Shown: positions 27,035-37,935 of the stretch, one piece after another
Layout of the letters: every line of letters begins with the position of its first letter
Numbering within the stretch: the stretch's first letter is position 1
Source: Strongylocentrotus purpuratus
Lineage: Eukaryota > Echinodermata > Echinoidea > Camarodonta > Strongylocentrotidae
DNA length: 64,000 bases
Reading direction: 5' to 3'
NCBI RefSeq assembly: GCF_000002235.5
Contig: NW_022145552.1
Coordinates: 1,247,501-1,311,500, forward strand
The notes under the pieces: generated by a model
Told to the model about the DNA's origin: nothing
The model's database searches: none
Seen by the model: the letters and a program-made list of their open reading frames with translations, nothing else
Position numbers and translations under genes: made by a program

Positions 27035-28425
27035 AATTCACATGTTTCTATTTTCTAGATTACATTCAATTGCGTACTTTCAAAAGTCACGATTTCAGCT
27101 GCTTTTTTGGTGTGGAAATAAAATGTGATAAAACCCCGCACTTCATTCTTTATGGAACCGTGTCAATCTGTTCAACTTGATGTAGAATCATAGAACTTAT
27201 TTTCAAGGTGATGAAACCTTTTTTAAAGGTGACCTTTGCCTTGCACATGTATATTCTGCAGATCTGTATAAGTCTGTAAATCAACAAAACTTTTGATTGC
27301 TTGATCGAAATAAATATATATTAAAAAAATTATCTGCTATTTTTCGTCAGTCTGCCAAGCCCCATCGTATACGAACCCCCCCCCCCAAACACGTTCGTGC
27401 TCCTTTTGATATCACAGCAAGCTAAAATAAGCCGAAGTAGGTGCACTTGCAATTTTAATAGCATCACATGTTTTCACAGAATACCATCTAGAACTAAGTT
27501 TTTTTGTGGTAAAACTAGAACCTGTCTGACATTTCAATGGCTGTTGATATTGTGAGATATTGTGTAAACAAAATAATGATTGTTGACATTCACTGAAGAT
27601 ATGAAGGTTCAGACCGACAGCACACCGCATAAAAAATTGCATTATCCCAATTGATTGATTGATTAGTTGGTTGCTTTGATTCATATTCCATACAAATAAT
27701 AACGAAGCATAATGCATTTTACAAAACATTTACATTTCTTTAAGTAATATGTAAATTAATAATACTGAATCATATTAATTAATAACATTGAATAACATTA
27801 TGTAAGTCATTTGATATTAAAAATCGCGAGTGAACTTTTTAAAAGCTATATAGGCTTGCTGCGGGTAGGTTCACTGAATTAAACTACTGACTTAATTATG
27901 CAGGAAAATTCAACAACAGAAAACACATACACCAGACTGAGACATAAAGATAAATGAAACAAAATACAACATGTTACATCTAAAAGTGGTAGAGAGAGAG
28001 AGAGAAAAGGGTGAGGTAGAGAGAGAAAAGGGAATAATAAGTGGATAGATAGGTTGATAGATAGATAGATAGTAAGGAGGTCAGATGGATAAAGATAGAG
28101 AGAGAGAGAGAGAGAGAAATGGGGGCGATAGATATTAGCCAAGAATCAGTCGGTTTGGAGTCGGTTTGTTGGTGTGTCTACCTGGGAAATGACATCAGAA
28201 AATCAATTTCTTCAGGGGAAAAAAAAAAGGAAAATTGATGTCTCCGAGACAACACTTTGATCGGCGGTATAGCCCAACTCTACCCCCAAAATGGGCCTCC
28301 CGATTTATTTGGTATTTGTATGGAAAACATAAGTATACCCATGGCATATATTGGCACAGATTGCGTCATATTTACATTGAGGTGGTTAGTACAATAGGAC
28401 TTGCTCACATGAAACGGCCTGCAAA
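27035..28425. other. Intergenic backbone with GA/GATA microsatellites
   Basis: No gene supported. GA and GATA repeats at 27990-28118. The rest is homologous to about 48040-49880 after gene 2. Confidence 0.6.
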
Positions 28426-28768
28426 CAGGCGCGTACGCAGGATTTTTTTCAAGGGGGGGGGGGGGGGGGGGGGGGGGGTAAGAGGACACTTTTTTTTGGG
28501 GGGGGGGGGGGTCTCGAAATTTGAAAATTTGACATTTTGCTCCGTTGGGGGGGGGGGGGGGGTGAGGTCAGCTTTTTTAGGTCAACCATGGGACTATTTT
28601 TTTTAAATTTTTTTTTAATAAACAAAAAACAAAAACAAAAAAAACAAAAATCCAAAAAAGGGGGGGGGGGGGGTTTTAGAGAAATTTAGGGGGGGTTTAC
28701 ACACAAAAAATTACCAAAGGGGGGGGGGGGGTTTAACCCCCCAAACACCCCCCCTGTGTACGCGCCTG
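28426..28768 (+). mobile_element. G-run hAT-like nonautonomous element, copy 2
   Basis: Same family as 24222: starts CAGGCGCGTACGCAGG, ends GTGTACGCGCCTG, shares GAAATTTGAAAATTTGACAT and TTTAGGTCAACCATGG. The flanks CCTGCAAA and CCTGTACA look like an aged 8-bp duplication. The gene 2 unit lacks it (near 49885). Confidence 0.8.
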
Positions 28769-29964
28769 CCTGTACAGCACCTTTTGGACCCCGTTAAGTT
28801 GAGAGTCATGCCAGCCAAGACAATGGTCAGGTAACATTTTTCTCTTATTCAGACTCAATTTGTGTATATAATTTCTTAAATTCTTGTTTTTAATATTATT
28901 GCTTAATGACCATGAGCAGTTAATGCGACGTAGTCTAATACCCCCCGGATCCACTAATGTATGCATCAGGGGCGTAAATCCCGGGGGCGTTATTTTTTTA
29001 TGCGGCACAGATTGGGGCATGGCGCGTGTTAAACCTATGGGAAGTACGTTCTTTCCCTTCTGAATAGTGTCTGCACGTACGTGAGACTAGTCATGTTAGC
29101 TAGCGCATTAGCGCTGCGAAGAAGTTTGTATATCCATCGCGAACTATGTGTTTAGATAACATTCCTCTTCGTTTAAGTTAGTTAAGTTTTATTGACTAAT
29201 TATTGTGACGTTCTCCTTATTGACGTGCCGCCTCCTCTTTAGATTTCCAATTTGATTTTAATTGTTGATGTAATGATTTTCCATACGGTAGTGGATTAAA
29301 TGTAACACTATTAAAAACAGACCTCTAGTCTACTACCCATTAATACTGTCTAGTACGCGCACACGACCAGTATTAGTCTGTAAATCAAGACCCCTTTTTA
29401 AAAAAAGCCCCAATCTGTGCCGCATAAAAAAAATAACGCATCCGGGGGGGATGGGGGGCTGCATCCCCCCTGGCTTGAAGTAGGGGGGATGGCTTGTATA
29501 AACATCCCCCCTGATATTACAAAAAAAAACGAAGAAGAAGAAGAAGAAAAAAAAAAAAGTGATTGTTTCAATTTCAGCATAGTGCATGAGAAATGAGTTA
29601 TTTGTTTATGTATGTATAACTGTATAGCCTACACGTATACAGTATGTCACGATCATTAAGAGTAGTTGCGCGACGTGCGCGAACAAGCACTTCATAAACT
29701 TCAGAATAATTTTTCGTTATTTTGCAACGTATCATTATAGCCCAGACGTAAAGTGCGCCAGCGCGCGAGCGCTTAAAAAGTGCAATCATGTACAGTAGAT
29801 GCCCAGCTCCCCCCCCCCCCCACTCAGTGTTATTTAGGGTACGCGTATGCTCGTTCCATCCCTTCGAAAGCACCCCCCCCTATCTCAGGGCTGCCAACAT
29901 TTCTGAATCCCCTTTCGCCGGCTTTTCGTTGGCTTTTCCTGCCTTGGAGACCCCCCCCCCCCCC

Positions 29965-30001
<37 letters not shown>

Positions 30002-30388
30002 GGAATACTGCTAAATGTACCACCCCCCCCCCCAATTTCAGGTGAGCTCTAGTCGATCGAGGGGGACTGTGGCCAATGTTTTTACTTCTCAAATTGAAAT
30101 AATCCTGAATGAGCTTTCAAAGCTAGCAGGAATTTCTGGAATTTGATCCCGGGATTTGATCAATTTTTCTACGATATTCAAGATATTTTTTAACCCCTTT
30201 TTACATTTTTCAGGAGTCCAAAGAGAGAGAGAGAAAAAACCACCCCTTTTTAAAGAAATATCTGGGTGAAAAGTCAAATACCCCCCCCTTTTTTTTTATA
30301 ATTCTTATGCCGGATTTTGTCGCGCGAAAAAGTACCCCTTTCCTGGAGATTTTAGGAGCGCGCATGCGGTCCCTCCGACCCGGAGTGT

Positions 30389-30419
<31 letters not shown>

Positions 30420-30839
30420 GTAGATGAAGACTGAAGTTCCAGACCTGGCGTGTTCAAGACCTACAGTAGCCGTTTGTCTCTTCAGATATTTCAAGGTAAG
30501 CCCGTACGCATTCTTATTATTTTTATATTTGAGAAAGGATTTGGCTGAGGAAATTAAAAAATTCATTAGATTTAATTAATAAACACAATACATGTATCAT
30601 TATATGAATTCCAGAAACATTTGTTAAGAGGTGTGAAAACTGTGAAAACTGTGAAAAATCTGATTGAAAGTGATAAATAATACGGTAACTATTGCTTTGC
30701 CCAAGTCCTACTCGGTGGTTGTTAATTGTTCACACCTAAAACTTCAGGGATGAGGGTATGATATTTAAGGGCTGCAATGCATGTGATGTTTGTGTAGGTC
30801 TATGAATGAATTAATTTGTTGGTTATATTGAATGAATTG

Positions 30840-31605
30840 AATTCAGATAAATAGGGTTTAATAAGAGTCGAAAACGGTGCAAAGAATCGCCTTATTTCTA
30901 TAATAATTATATCAAACGTCTAAGCTTTTCGCGCTTCGCGCGGGAAGGGGAAACTGAATTCAGACGAGAATTAAGAGTCGAGAACAGTACAACCACTCGT
31001 CTGCTTTCTCTAATAATTTAAGGAAACGTTAAGGCTTCCGCGCTTCGCGCCAGAGGGGGAAACTGAATTCAGATAAATAGGGCTTATTAAGAGTCGAAAA
31101 CGGTACAACGAATCGTCTGCTTTCTCTAATGAAACATCAAAACTTCCGCGCTTTGCGGAGGGGTAAACCGAATTCAGACAAAGATTAATAGTCGAGCACG
31201 GTTTAACAAATCGTCTACTTTCTCTAATAATTTAATGAAATGTCAAAGCTTCCGCGCTTCGCTCGGGAGAGACAGGGAGAAACTAAATTCATACAAGGAT
31301 TAAGAGTCGAGCACGGTTCGACGAATTGTCTACTTTTCTCCAATAATTTAATGAAACGCCAAAACTTCCGCACGGGAGGGGGGGGGGGGGCGGGGGGGGG
31401 GGGGGAACTGAATTCAGACAAGGATTAACAGTCGAGAACGGTACAGCAAATCGTTTTTTTTTTTATAATAATTTAATGAAACGCCAGAGCTTTCGCGCTT
31501 CTCGCGGGAGGGGGGGGGGGGGATGGAAAATTCATTTAGACAAGGGTTAACAGTCGAGAACGGTACAATAAATCGTCTTCCTTTCCTAATAATTTAAGGA
31601 AACGT
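30840..31605 (+). repeat. 105-125-bp satellite array (array 1)
   Basis: About seven degenerate units, each with GAATTCAGACAAGGATTAAG, AACGGTACAACGAATCGTC, TAATAATTTAATGAAACG and a hairpin CCGCGCTTCGCGCGG, often followed by a G run. The same family forms array 2 at 54995-55955. Confidence 0.9.
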
Positions 31606-31774
31606 CTGAGCTGCGATCCCCCGAGAACCGCGCGGTTCTCGGGGATATCGCAGCCAATAAGGATCGCGCCATTAATCGACCTAACGTTTATAGTCGACGA
31701 ATAACAAAAATCTATATAGGGTCCAGAACTAGACTATTCGCGCGGTGGCCTATTACCCACACCCCCTGTTGTTT

Positions 31775-31870
31775 GTTCGTTTGTGTGTGTGTGTGTGGTG
31801 TGTGTGTGCGTGTGTGTGTGTGTGTGTGGTGTGTGTGTTGTGTTGTGTGTTTGTGCGTGCGCGATCGCGC
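31775..31870. repeat. GT microsatellite and GCGC tract
   Basis: Interrupted (GT)n then GCGTGCGCGATCGCGCGCGC, an alternating purine-pyrimidine stretch of the kind that can adopt Z-form. Confidence 0.85.
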
Positions 31871-31981
31871 GCGCTTGCGTAAATTAGTGTGGGCGTGTGC
31901 TCGTGCTAGTATGTGATAGCTATCGCCGATCATCCCCCCCCCCCCCACTCCTCGGCACGGATTTACGCCCCTGGTATGCAT

Positions 31982-33040
31982 GCTTCGATTTTGAAGAAAA
32001 AAAAGCCTTGACAACCCCACATCCTGCCACAGACTTGCCAGAAAAAGCATCAGATAGTGTATGGAAAATGCATTTCATCTAAAGCCATGTTATTATGCTT
32101 AGAAGGCGAAGAAATACAAAAGTCAAGTGATTAGTATCGTAACCAGGTGTTCTAATGATCGTTCGTTCGTGTCTCCTTCGATCAAGATAGTTATGTAAAG
32201 TTCCTTAATTAAAATTAAATTTAATTAAATTAAGTTCTTCCATCGCCCGATTGCTGCAATCGCCGTTTCATTAACAAGGGCCAGGCTTCATCTGCGTAAC
32301 CCGTTCCGCTATGATGAGCTGAAGTTATGTAAAACAATTTATACCCACAGTTGAATATGTGGAAATGTTCATTTTGTTATTAGAATGATGCTAACGGTCA
32401 CAGGGTGAGTGAAAGACTAATTTTGGAATGCTGTAAGATGACGGTAGAGGATAACCTTTCGTCGTAGGGGAATCCCCATTAGGTCATCGAGGTGACTCTC
32501 GCGCAGAGCGCGCACACACACGTAGCCATTCCTCGATTGTGAATGTGCATGGACCTCTAACAAAACGTTCATGGTGTGTGCATTCACCGACTCGATTAAT
32601 GGTTTTGTTACTTATTATTTTATACGAGGCGGAGAACGGGAGACCATATACGTCAATAGATTCTTTCAACTGACCGTGCAAATGTAACGGGTGAATAGAC
32701 AGTAGACACACCTAAACGTTGTATTTTTCATTTGTTATACATGTGTGGGACGTTATATTATTCATATTCACTTTCAGCTTCTTTGGCTATGTCATGATTA
32801 TAAGACAGCTGCATAGACGTTGTGTTCGCTTATCGTATATGTGTATCGATTATCATGTTTCACAGTAAAATAGACAAATGATAATATCCATTATTTTTGG
32901 AGTCTTTTTCCTGCTGATTGTTGTTCCATGGTATACACGCCTCGAATAATTGTTGCGGCGATAGAGAGATAGTATTCTTATACATATTCCCGGTTAAAAT
33001 ATAAACATATGTTTCAGTCAAGGTGCACAGGGCATGTGAA
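31982..33040. other. Intergenic region before foldback copy 1
   Basis: No gene supported. From about 32625 the sequence matches 57080 onward, marking the repeated unit boundary between genes. Confidence 0.6.
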
Positions 33041-36000
33041 AGTCTAAGCCAGGCCTTCTCAGCTAGTTTGTTAGAAGTGCCAAAACGAAATGTAATTGAA
33101 GTTGAAGTGCTAACCTGTATGTTTGATGATTGTGCTGCGAGGGGGCTTTTTAAATGCCAACGTGTGGCATTTTTAACACCTTTTAATTCAAAAATATATC
33201 AATCATAATTTCATATTGATGTGAAAAAGTTAGTACATTGCCTGGGTACACACTGGAAGTAAATTTGTATGTAGTTATTGAGGGGCAATAAACACGGGAA
33301 ATGCCAAAATTAACATGGTTATTGCGACATATCACTTTCGCCGACCCGTTTTTCTACTTAAAATGTCGCGATGCAGTATTGTTTTGCTCGATGTATCCCA
33401 GACACCCGCGCGCGGACCAATCTAAAAATAGATACACGGTGTTTCCTCAGACCTATCTGCCTGAAGTTTGGGTTGTAGTCCAGTAGACGGTACCATAGAC
33501 CATGTACATGACCTGGAAAAGTTGATAAGTACAAGGTTTTTTTGTTGATTCGTGTTCTAGATGGGTATTGAAGTAAATTCAGCTTGGTTGCCAGCTTGGC
33601 AACCTTGAGCAACTTTTTTATAGCCTAATTAGCATAATCATCTAATTATCATATGTGCAATATGTAATAATGTTGCTAATCTCAATCCAGGAAGCCTAAA
33701 AACATGGATAATACGACTTTTCAAGGGTTTTCTATGACGAGGATTTCATTTATGACATCAGTTTTTATTTTTAAGTAATGCAATTGTCTTAAAAAGCATA
33801 ATTAGCATAATGAGCTAATTAGGATATGTTCAAAATATAGACTTCATTGTCATTATTTATCTATAAACCCTGAAAATGGTGCAATGCAACATTGGAAATC
33901 ACTTTTGAAAGACGACACATTAATTCATGAGAAGATATTCATGTAGATACAATATAATTAGCCTAATTAGCCTAATAATCTAATTATTATGTGCAATATG
34001 TTATAATGTTGCTTATCTTAATAAAAAAAAGCCTGAAAACATGAATAATATGACTTTTCCAGGGTATTTCATGACGAGGGATTCATTTATGACACCAGTT
34101 TTATTTTTAAGTAATGCAATTGATGTAATATGTAATTATTGTACTATATAATAAGCCTAATTGGCATATTTGTAGAACATCAATTATCAACCTAAATCTA
34201 GGAAGCCTAAATAGTCATGTAGAAGGTTTTCAGACCTGGAAAAGTTGTTAAGTACAAGGTTTTTTGTTGATTTGTGTTCTAGATGGGTATTGAAGTAATT
34301 TTAGCTTGGTTGCCAGCTTGGCAACCTTGGGCAACTTTTTTAATAGCCATAATTAGCATAATCATCTAATTAGCATATGTGCAATATGTAATAATGTTGC
34401 CAATCTCAATCCAGGAAGCCTGAAAACATGGATAATACGAATTTTCAAGAGTTCTCTATGATGACAAGGAATTCATTTATGACACCAATTTTTATTTTCA
34501 TGTAAATAGTCTTAAATATCATAATGAGCATATTATGTACAATATATAGACTCCATTGTCACTGTTTATCTATAAAGCCTAAAAATGGTGCAATGCAACA
34601 TTGTTAATCACTTTTGAAAGACTAAGTATTAATTCATGAGAAGATATTTCATGTATAGATGTAGTATAATTAGCCCAATTAGCAAATATGCGCAATATGT
34701 AATAATGTTGCTAAATAAATCTCAATCCAGGAAGTCTGAAAACATGGATAATATGACTTTTCCGGGAATTCTGCCACCAGCTCGAGCAACGTCGGGCTTG
34801 TCCTCTCAATGGTTCTGGCTTTGGTAAACATAGACAGATCATAGTTCGCACTGTTGTATTCAACATCCCTGGCCCATGTACGTACCTGTCTTACCACATC
34901 ATCAATTTCATCATTATCATCTGCTTTAACCATCTTCAGTGTGTTTTCGACAGTCTCTCTAAATCAAATGACTGAAGCCCGACCACTAATGCGTATGGTG
35001 ACCCCGTCATTTCCTAGACATTTCATGAGGTTCAACAACATTGCCTTAAGACCAAGATAACCACCACATTGGACATACAATTTGTGAAGCTAAGTAGAGT
35101 CCCAAATAATTGATATTCTACATATATGCTATATTAGGCATTAGTACAATAATTACATATTAAGCCAATTGCATTACTTAAAAATAAAAACTGGTGTCAC
35201 AACTGAATCTCTCGTCATGGAAAACCCCGGAAAAGTCATATTATCCATGTTTTCAGTCTTCCTGTATTAAGATTAGCAACATTATTACATATGGCACATA
35301 CAGTGTATATGCTAATTAGGCTAATTATACGACATCTACATGGAATATCTTCTAATGAGTTAATGTGTAGTCTTTTAAAAGTGATTTACAATGTTGCATT
35401 GCAGCATTTTTAGGCTTTATAGATAAACAATGACAATAAAGTCCATACATGTATATCGTACATAATGCTAATTAGCTCATCATGCTATTTAAGACAATTG
35501 CATTACTCCAAAATAAATATTGGTGTCATAAATGAATTCCTCGTCATGGAAAATCCTTGAAAAATCACACTATCCATGTTTCCAGGCTTCCTGGATTAAG
35601 ATTAACAACATTATTACATACTGCATATTATATGCTAATTAGATTATTATGCTAATTAGGCTAATTATACTACATATACATGTAATATCTCCTCATGAAT
35701 AATGATTAATCTTTTAGAAGTGATTTACAAGGTTGCATTGCACCATTTTTAGGCTTTATAGATAAACAATGACAATGAAGTCCACATATTGTACATATGC
35801 TAATTATGCTATTTAAGACAATTGCATTACTAAAAAAATAAAGATTAGTGTCATACATGAATTCCTTGTCATATAAAGCCCTTGAACAGTTGTATTATCC
35901 ATGTTTTCAGGCTTCCTGGATTGAGATTAGCAACATTTTTACATATTGCACATAATATGCTAATTAGAATATTATGCTAATTAGGCTAATTATACTACAT

Positions 36001-36970
36001 ATACCTGAAATATCTTCTCATTAATTGATGATTAACCTTTCTAAAGTGATTTACAATGTTGCATTGCACCATTTTTAGGCTTTATAGATAAACAATGACA
36101 ATGGAGTCCATATATTGTACATAATATGCTAATTATGATATTTAAGACTACTGTATTACTTAAAAATAAAAATTGGTGTCATAAATGAATTCCTTGTCAT
36201 AGAGAACTCTTGAAAAGTCGTAATATCCATGTTTTCAGGCTTCCTGGATTGAGATTAGCAACATTATTACATATTGCACATATGATAATTAGATGATTAT
36301 GCTAATTAGGCTATAAAAAAAGTTGCTCGAGGTTGCCGAGCTGGCAACCAAGCTGAATTTACTTCAATACCCATCTAGAACATGAACCAACAAAAAAAAC
36401 CTTGTACTTATCAACTTTGCCAGGTCTGAAAAATTTCTACAGGACTATTGTATGATGGTGTGCAGATGTTCATCTACATTACAATGTTTATCATTCCCGG
36501 TCTGAGGAAACACCGTGTATCTATTTTTAGATTGGTCCGCACGCGGGTTTCCGGGATACATCGAGCAAAACAATACTGCATTGCGACATTTTAAGTGGAA
36601 AAACTGGTCGGCGAAAGTGATATGTCGCAATAACCATGTTAATTTTGGCATTTCCCGTGCTTATTGCACCACAATAACTACATACAAATTTACTTCCAGT
36701 GTGTACCCAGGCATTGTACTAACTTTTTCACATCAATTTGAAATTATGATTGATATATTTTGGAATAAAAAGGTGTTAAAAGTGCCACACCTGGGCCTTT
36801 AAAAAGCCCTAAAATCCCTTATTGTGGACCCCTGGAACCCACGCGTTGTCGGCTTGGTCGCTACGCTCCCTCGCAGCACAGTCATCAAACATACAGGTTA
36901 GCACTTCAATTTCAATTACATTTCGTTTTGGCACTTCTAACAAACTAGTTGAGAAGGTCTGGTCTAGAGT
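33041..36970. mobile_element. Long palindromic foldback element, copy 1
   Basis: Outer arms of about 450 bp (from 33041 and back from 36970) are inverted copies, starting around GGCCTTCTCAGCTAGTTTG. Inner arms (33600-34760 and 35100-36330) are built from recurring blocks with CTAATTAGCATAAT, GGTGCAATGCAACATTG and AGGAAGCCTGAAAACATGG, forward on the left and inverted on the right. The centre (about 34764-35090) is a coding relic. The element separates gene 1 from gene 2 and is repeated at 57494-61110. Confidence 0.85.
34764..35090 (-). pseudogene. Coding relic at the centre of the foldback element
   Basis: On the minus strand one frame reads YLGLKAMLLNLMKCLGNDGV, then an in-frame TGA, then VENTLKMVKADDNDEIDDVV, RQVRTWARDVEYNSANYDLS and MFTKARTIERTSPTLLELVA. 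The composition is protein-like, unlike the AT-rich arms. I do not recognise the family; it could be a transposon protein or a captured gene. Copy 2 retains only the last few codons, near 59225-59245. Confidence 0.5.
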
Positions 36971-37439
36971 GTGTGATGTCGGCGATCAAATAAGCGGATG
37001 ACATGGAGGGTCTACATATAAATATAACAATTAAATGTGTCGAATGATAAAGAAAAATCGTAAGCTAGATACCATAGCTCAGATCTACTTTTAAATTTAT
37101 CATTAATTTCCGTCGTTCACTGTTTTTTAAGTCTCAATAAATTAAAAAATCATTCATCCAATTATCCTGTCAGAATTGATTGAAATATTGATTTTGCCAA
37201 GTAAATAATGGAATCGGATTTTAGAGCACAGCGTTAATAGAAATCTTTTTCCGCTCTCTCTAAATATATTTTTAAATTTCTATATACTTAAGTCTCAAAA
37301 CCTAAATTCATTCTTTAAAATCATATACTTTTAGATAATAAAATATTTTAAGAAAATGCTTGCAGAATACATGTATACCAGTTATGATAACTTTTGTAGC
37401 TTGACTTTATACTTGAATGAAGTCAATTTCGCCAAAGAT

Positions 37440-37648
37440 GAACATACTTACTTTAAAAAAAAAGAGTGAATTTTCACTCTATTTTCACTTTCTTGGGAGT
37501 GGCGTCCGTGATCACTTGTTTAGGAGTGAAAATCAATTGATTTTAGAGTGCTCTCTAAGAAGAAAAGAGTGGATGTTCACTCTATTTTCACTATATTTTC
37601 ACTCTCCAGAGGAGTGACGTCCGTGATCACTCGATTTTTTTTAGAGAG
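37440..37648. mobile_element. MITE in the gene 2 promoter region
   Basis: An insertion of about 205 bp, missing before gene 1 (near 1013) and gene 3 (near 61588), ending about 95 bases before the gene 2 ATG. The ends are inverted copies (TACTTTAAAAAAAAAGAGTG and a complement of TACTCTCTAAAAAAAATCGA). Inside, GAGTG/CACTC blocks and two copies of GTCCGTGATCACT recur. A TA duplication is possible (Tc1/mariner-like), not certain. Confidence 0.65.
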
Positions 37649-37720
37649 TATACTCTGCCAAATGAGCTCAAAACTTAAACCTTCTTCTTTACATCTAGAG
37701 CTCAATATGTCCCCCTTGAA

Positions 37721-37726
37721 CACGTG
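37721..37726 (+). promoter_or_regulatory. E-box CACGTG before the gene 2 start
   Basis: CACGTG lies 17 bases upstream of the ATG and is shared with gene 3 (61661-61666). Gene 1 has CACGTA. The palindrome is a known bHLH/USF-type site; function here is untested. Confidence 0.3.
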
Positions 37727-37742
37727 GTAACTTCATTTGGAT

Positions 37743-37935
37743 ATGGAGAAGGAGAGCAAGGAAGGGCGGGAAAACGGAGAAGAAAATGGCACAAATGACA
37801 CCAAAGAGGCAGAAAATACTCAGACTGCAGACAACGAAGTACCAGAGAAGTGTGGAGTAGAACGCGATACAGGGAATGGCGTAGACCAAAATGTGGCTGA
37901 TGGTATTAAGACAGACGCCTGCCAAGGTTCTGAAG
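37743..37935 (+). CDS. Gene 2 exon 1
   Basis: 193 nt ending in phase 1 at GTAGGC. Encodes MEKESKEGRENGEENGTNDT onward, Glu/Asn-rich. Almost the same as gene 3 exon 1. Confidence 0.75.

Larger units (their letters stand above)
28959..31981. mobile_element. 3-kb hAT-like element with internal satellite
   Basis: Terminal repeats CAGGGGCGTAAATCC (28967-28981) and complement (31959-31973), exactly flanked by 8-bp duplications GTATGCAT (28959-28966, 31974-31981). Inside: an inverted pair around 28983-29015 and 29405-29440, long C, A and G runs (29810-30050, 30400-30420), a satellite array (30840-31600), a 43-bp palindrome (31611-31653), and a GT repeat (31775-31860). No transposase frame is recognisable. 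The ends and duplications are clear, but internal pieces may be later insertions. Confidence 0.8.

Noticed and set aside
33301..33486. Conserved 60-95-codon frames reading MPKLTWLLRHITFAD or reverse, in four places (33301, 36445, 57754, 60587)
   Set aside because: They are conserved only because they lie in the arms of the foldback repeat; frame length varies between copies and the flanks are equally conserved.
37737..37742. Alternative TTG start six bases before the gene 2 ATG (and likewise at 61677)
   Set aside because: TTG is not a usual start in animals; the ATG at 37743 (61683) aligns with the gene 1 start.
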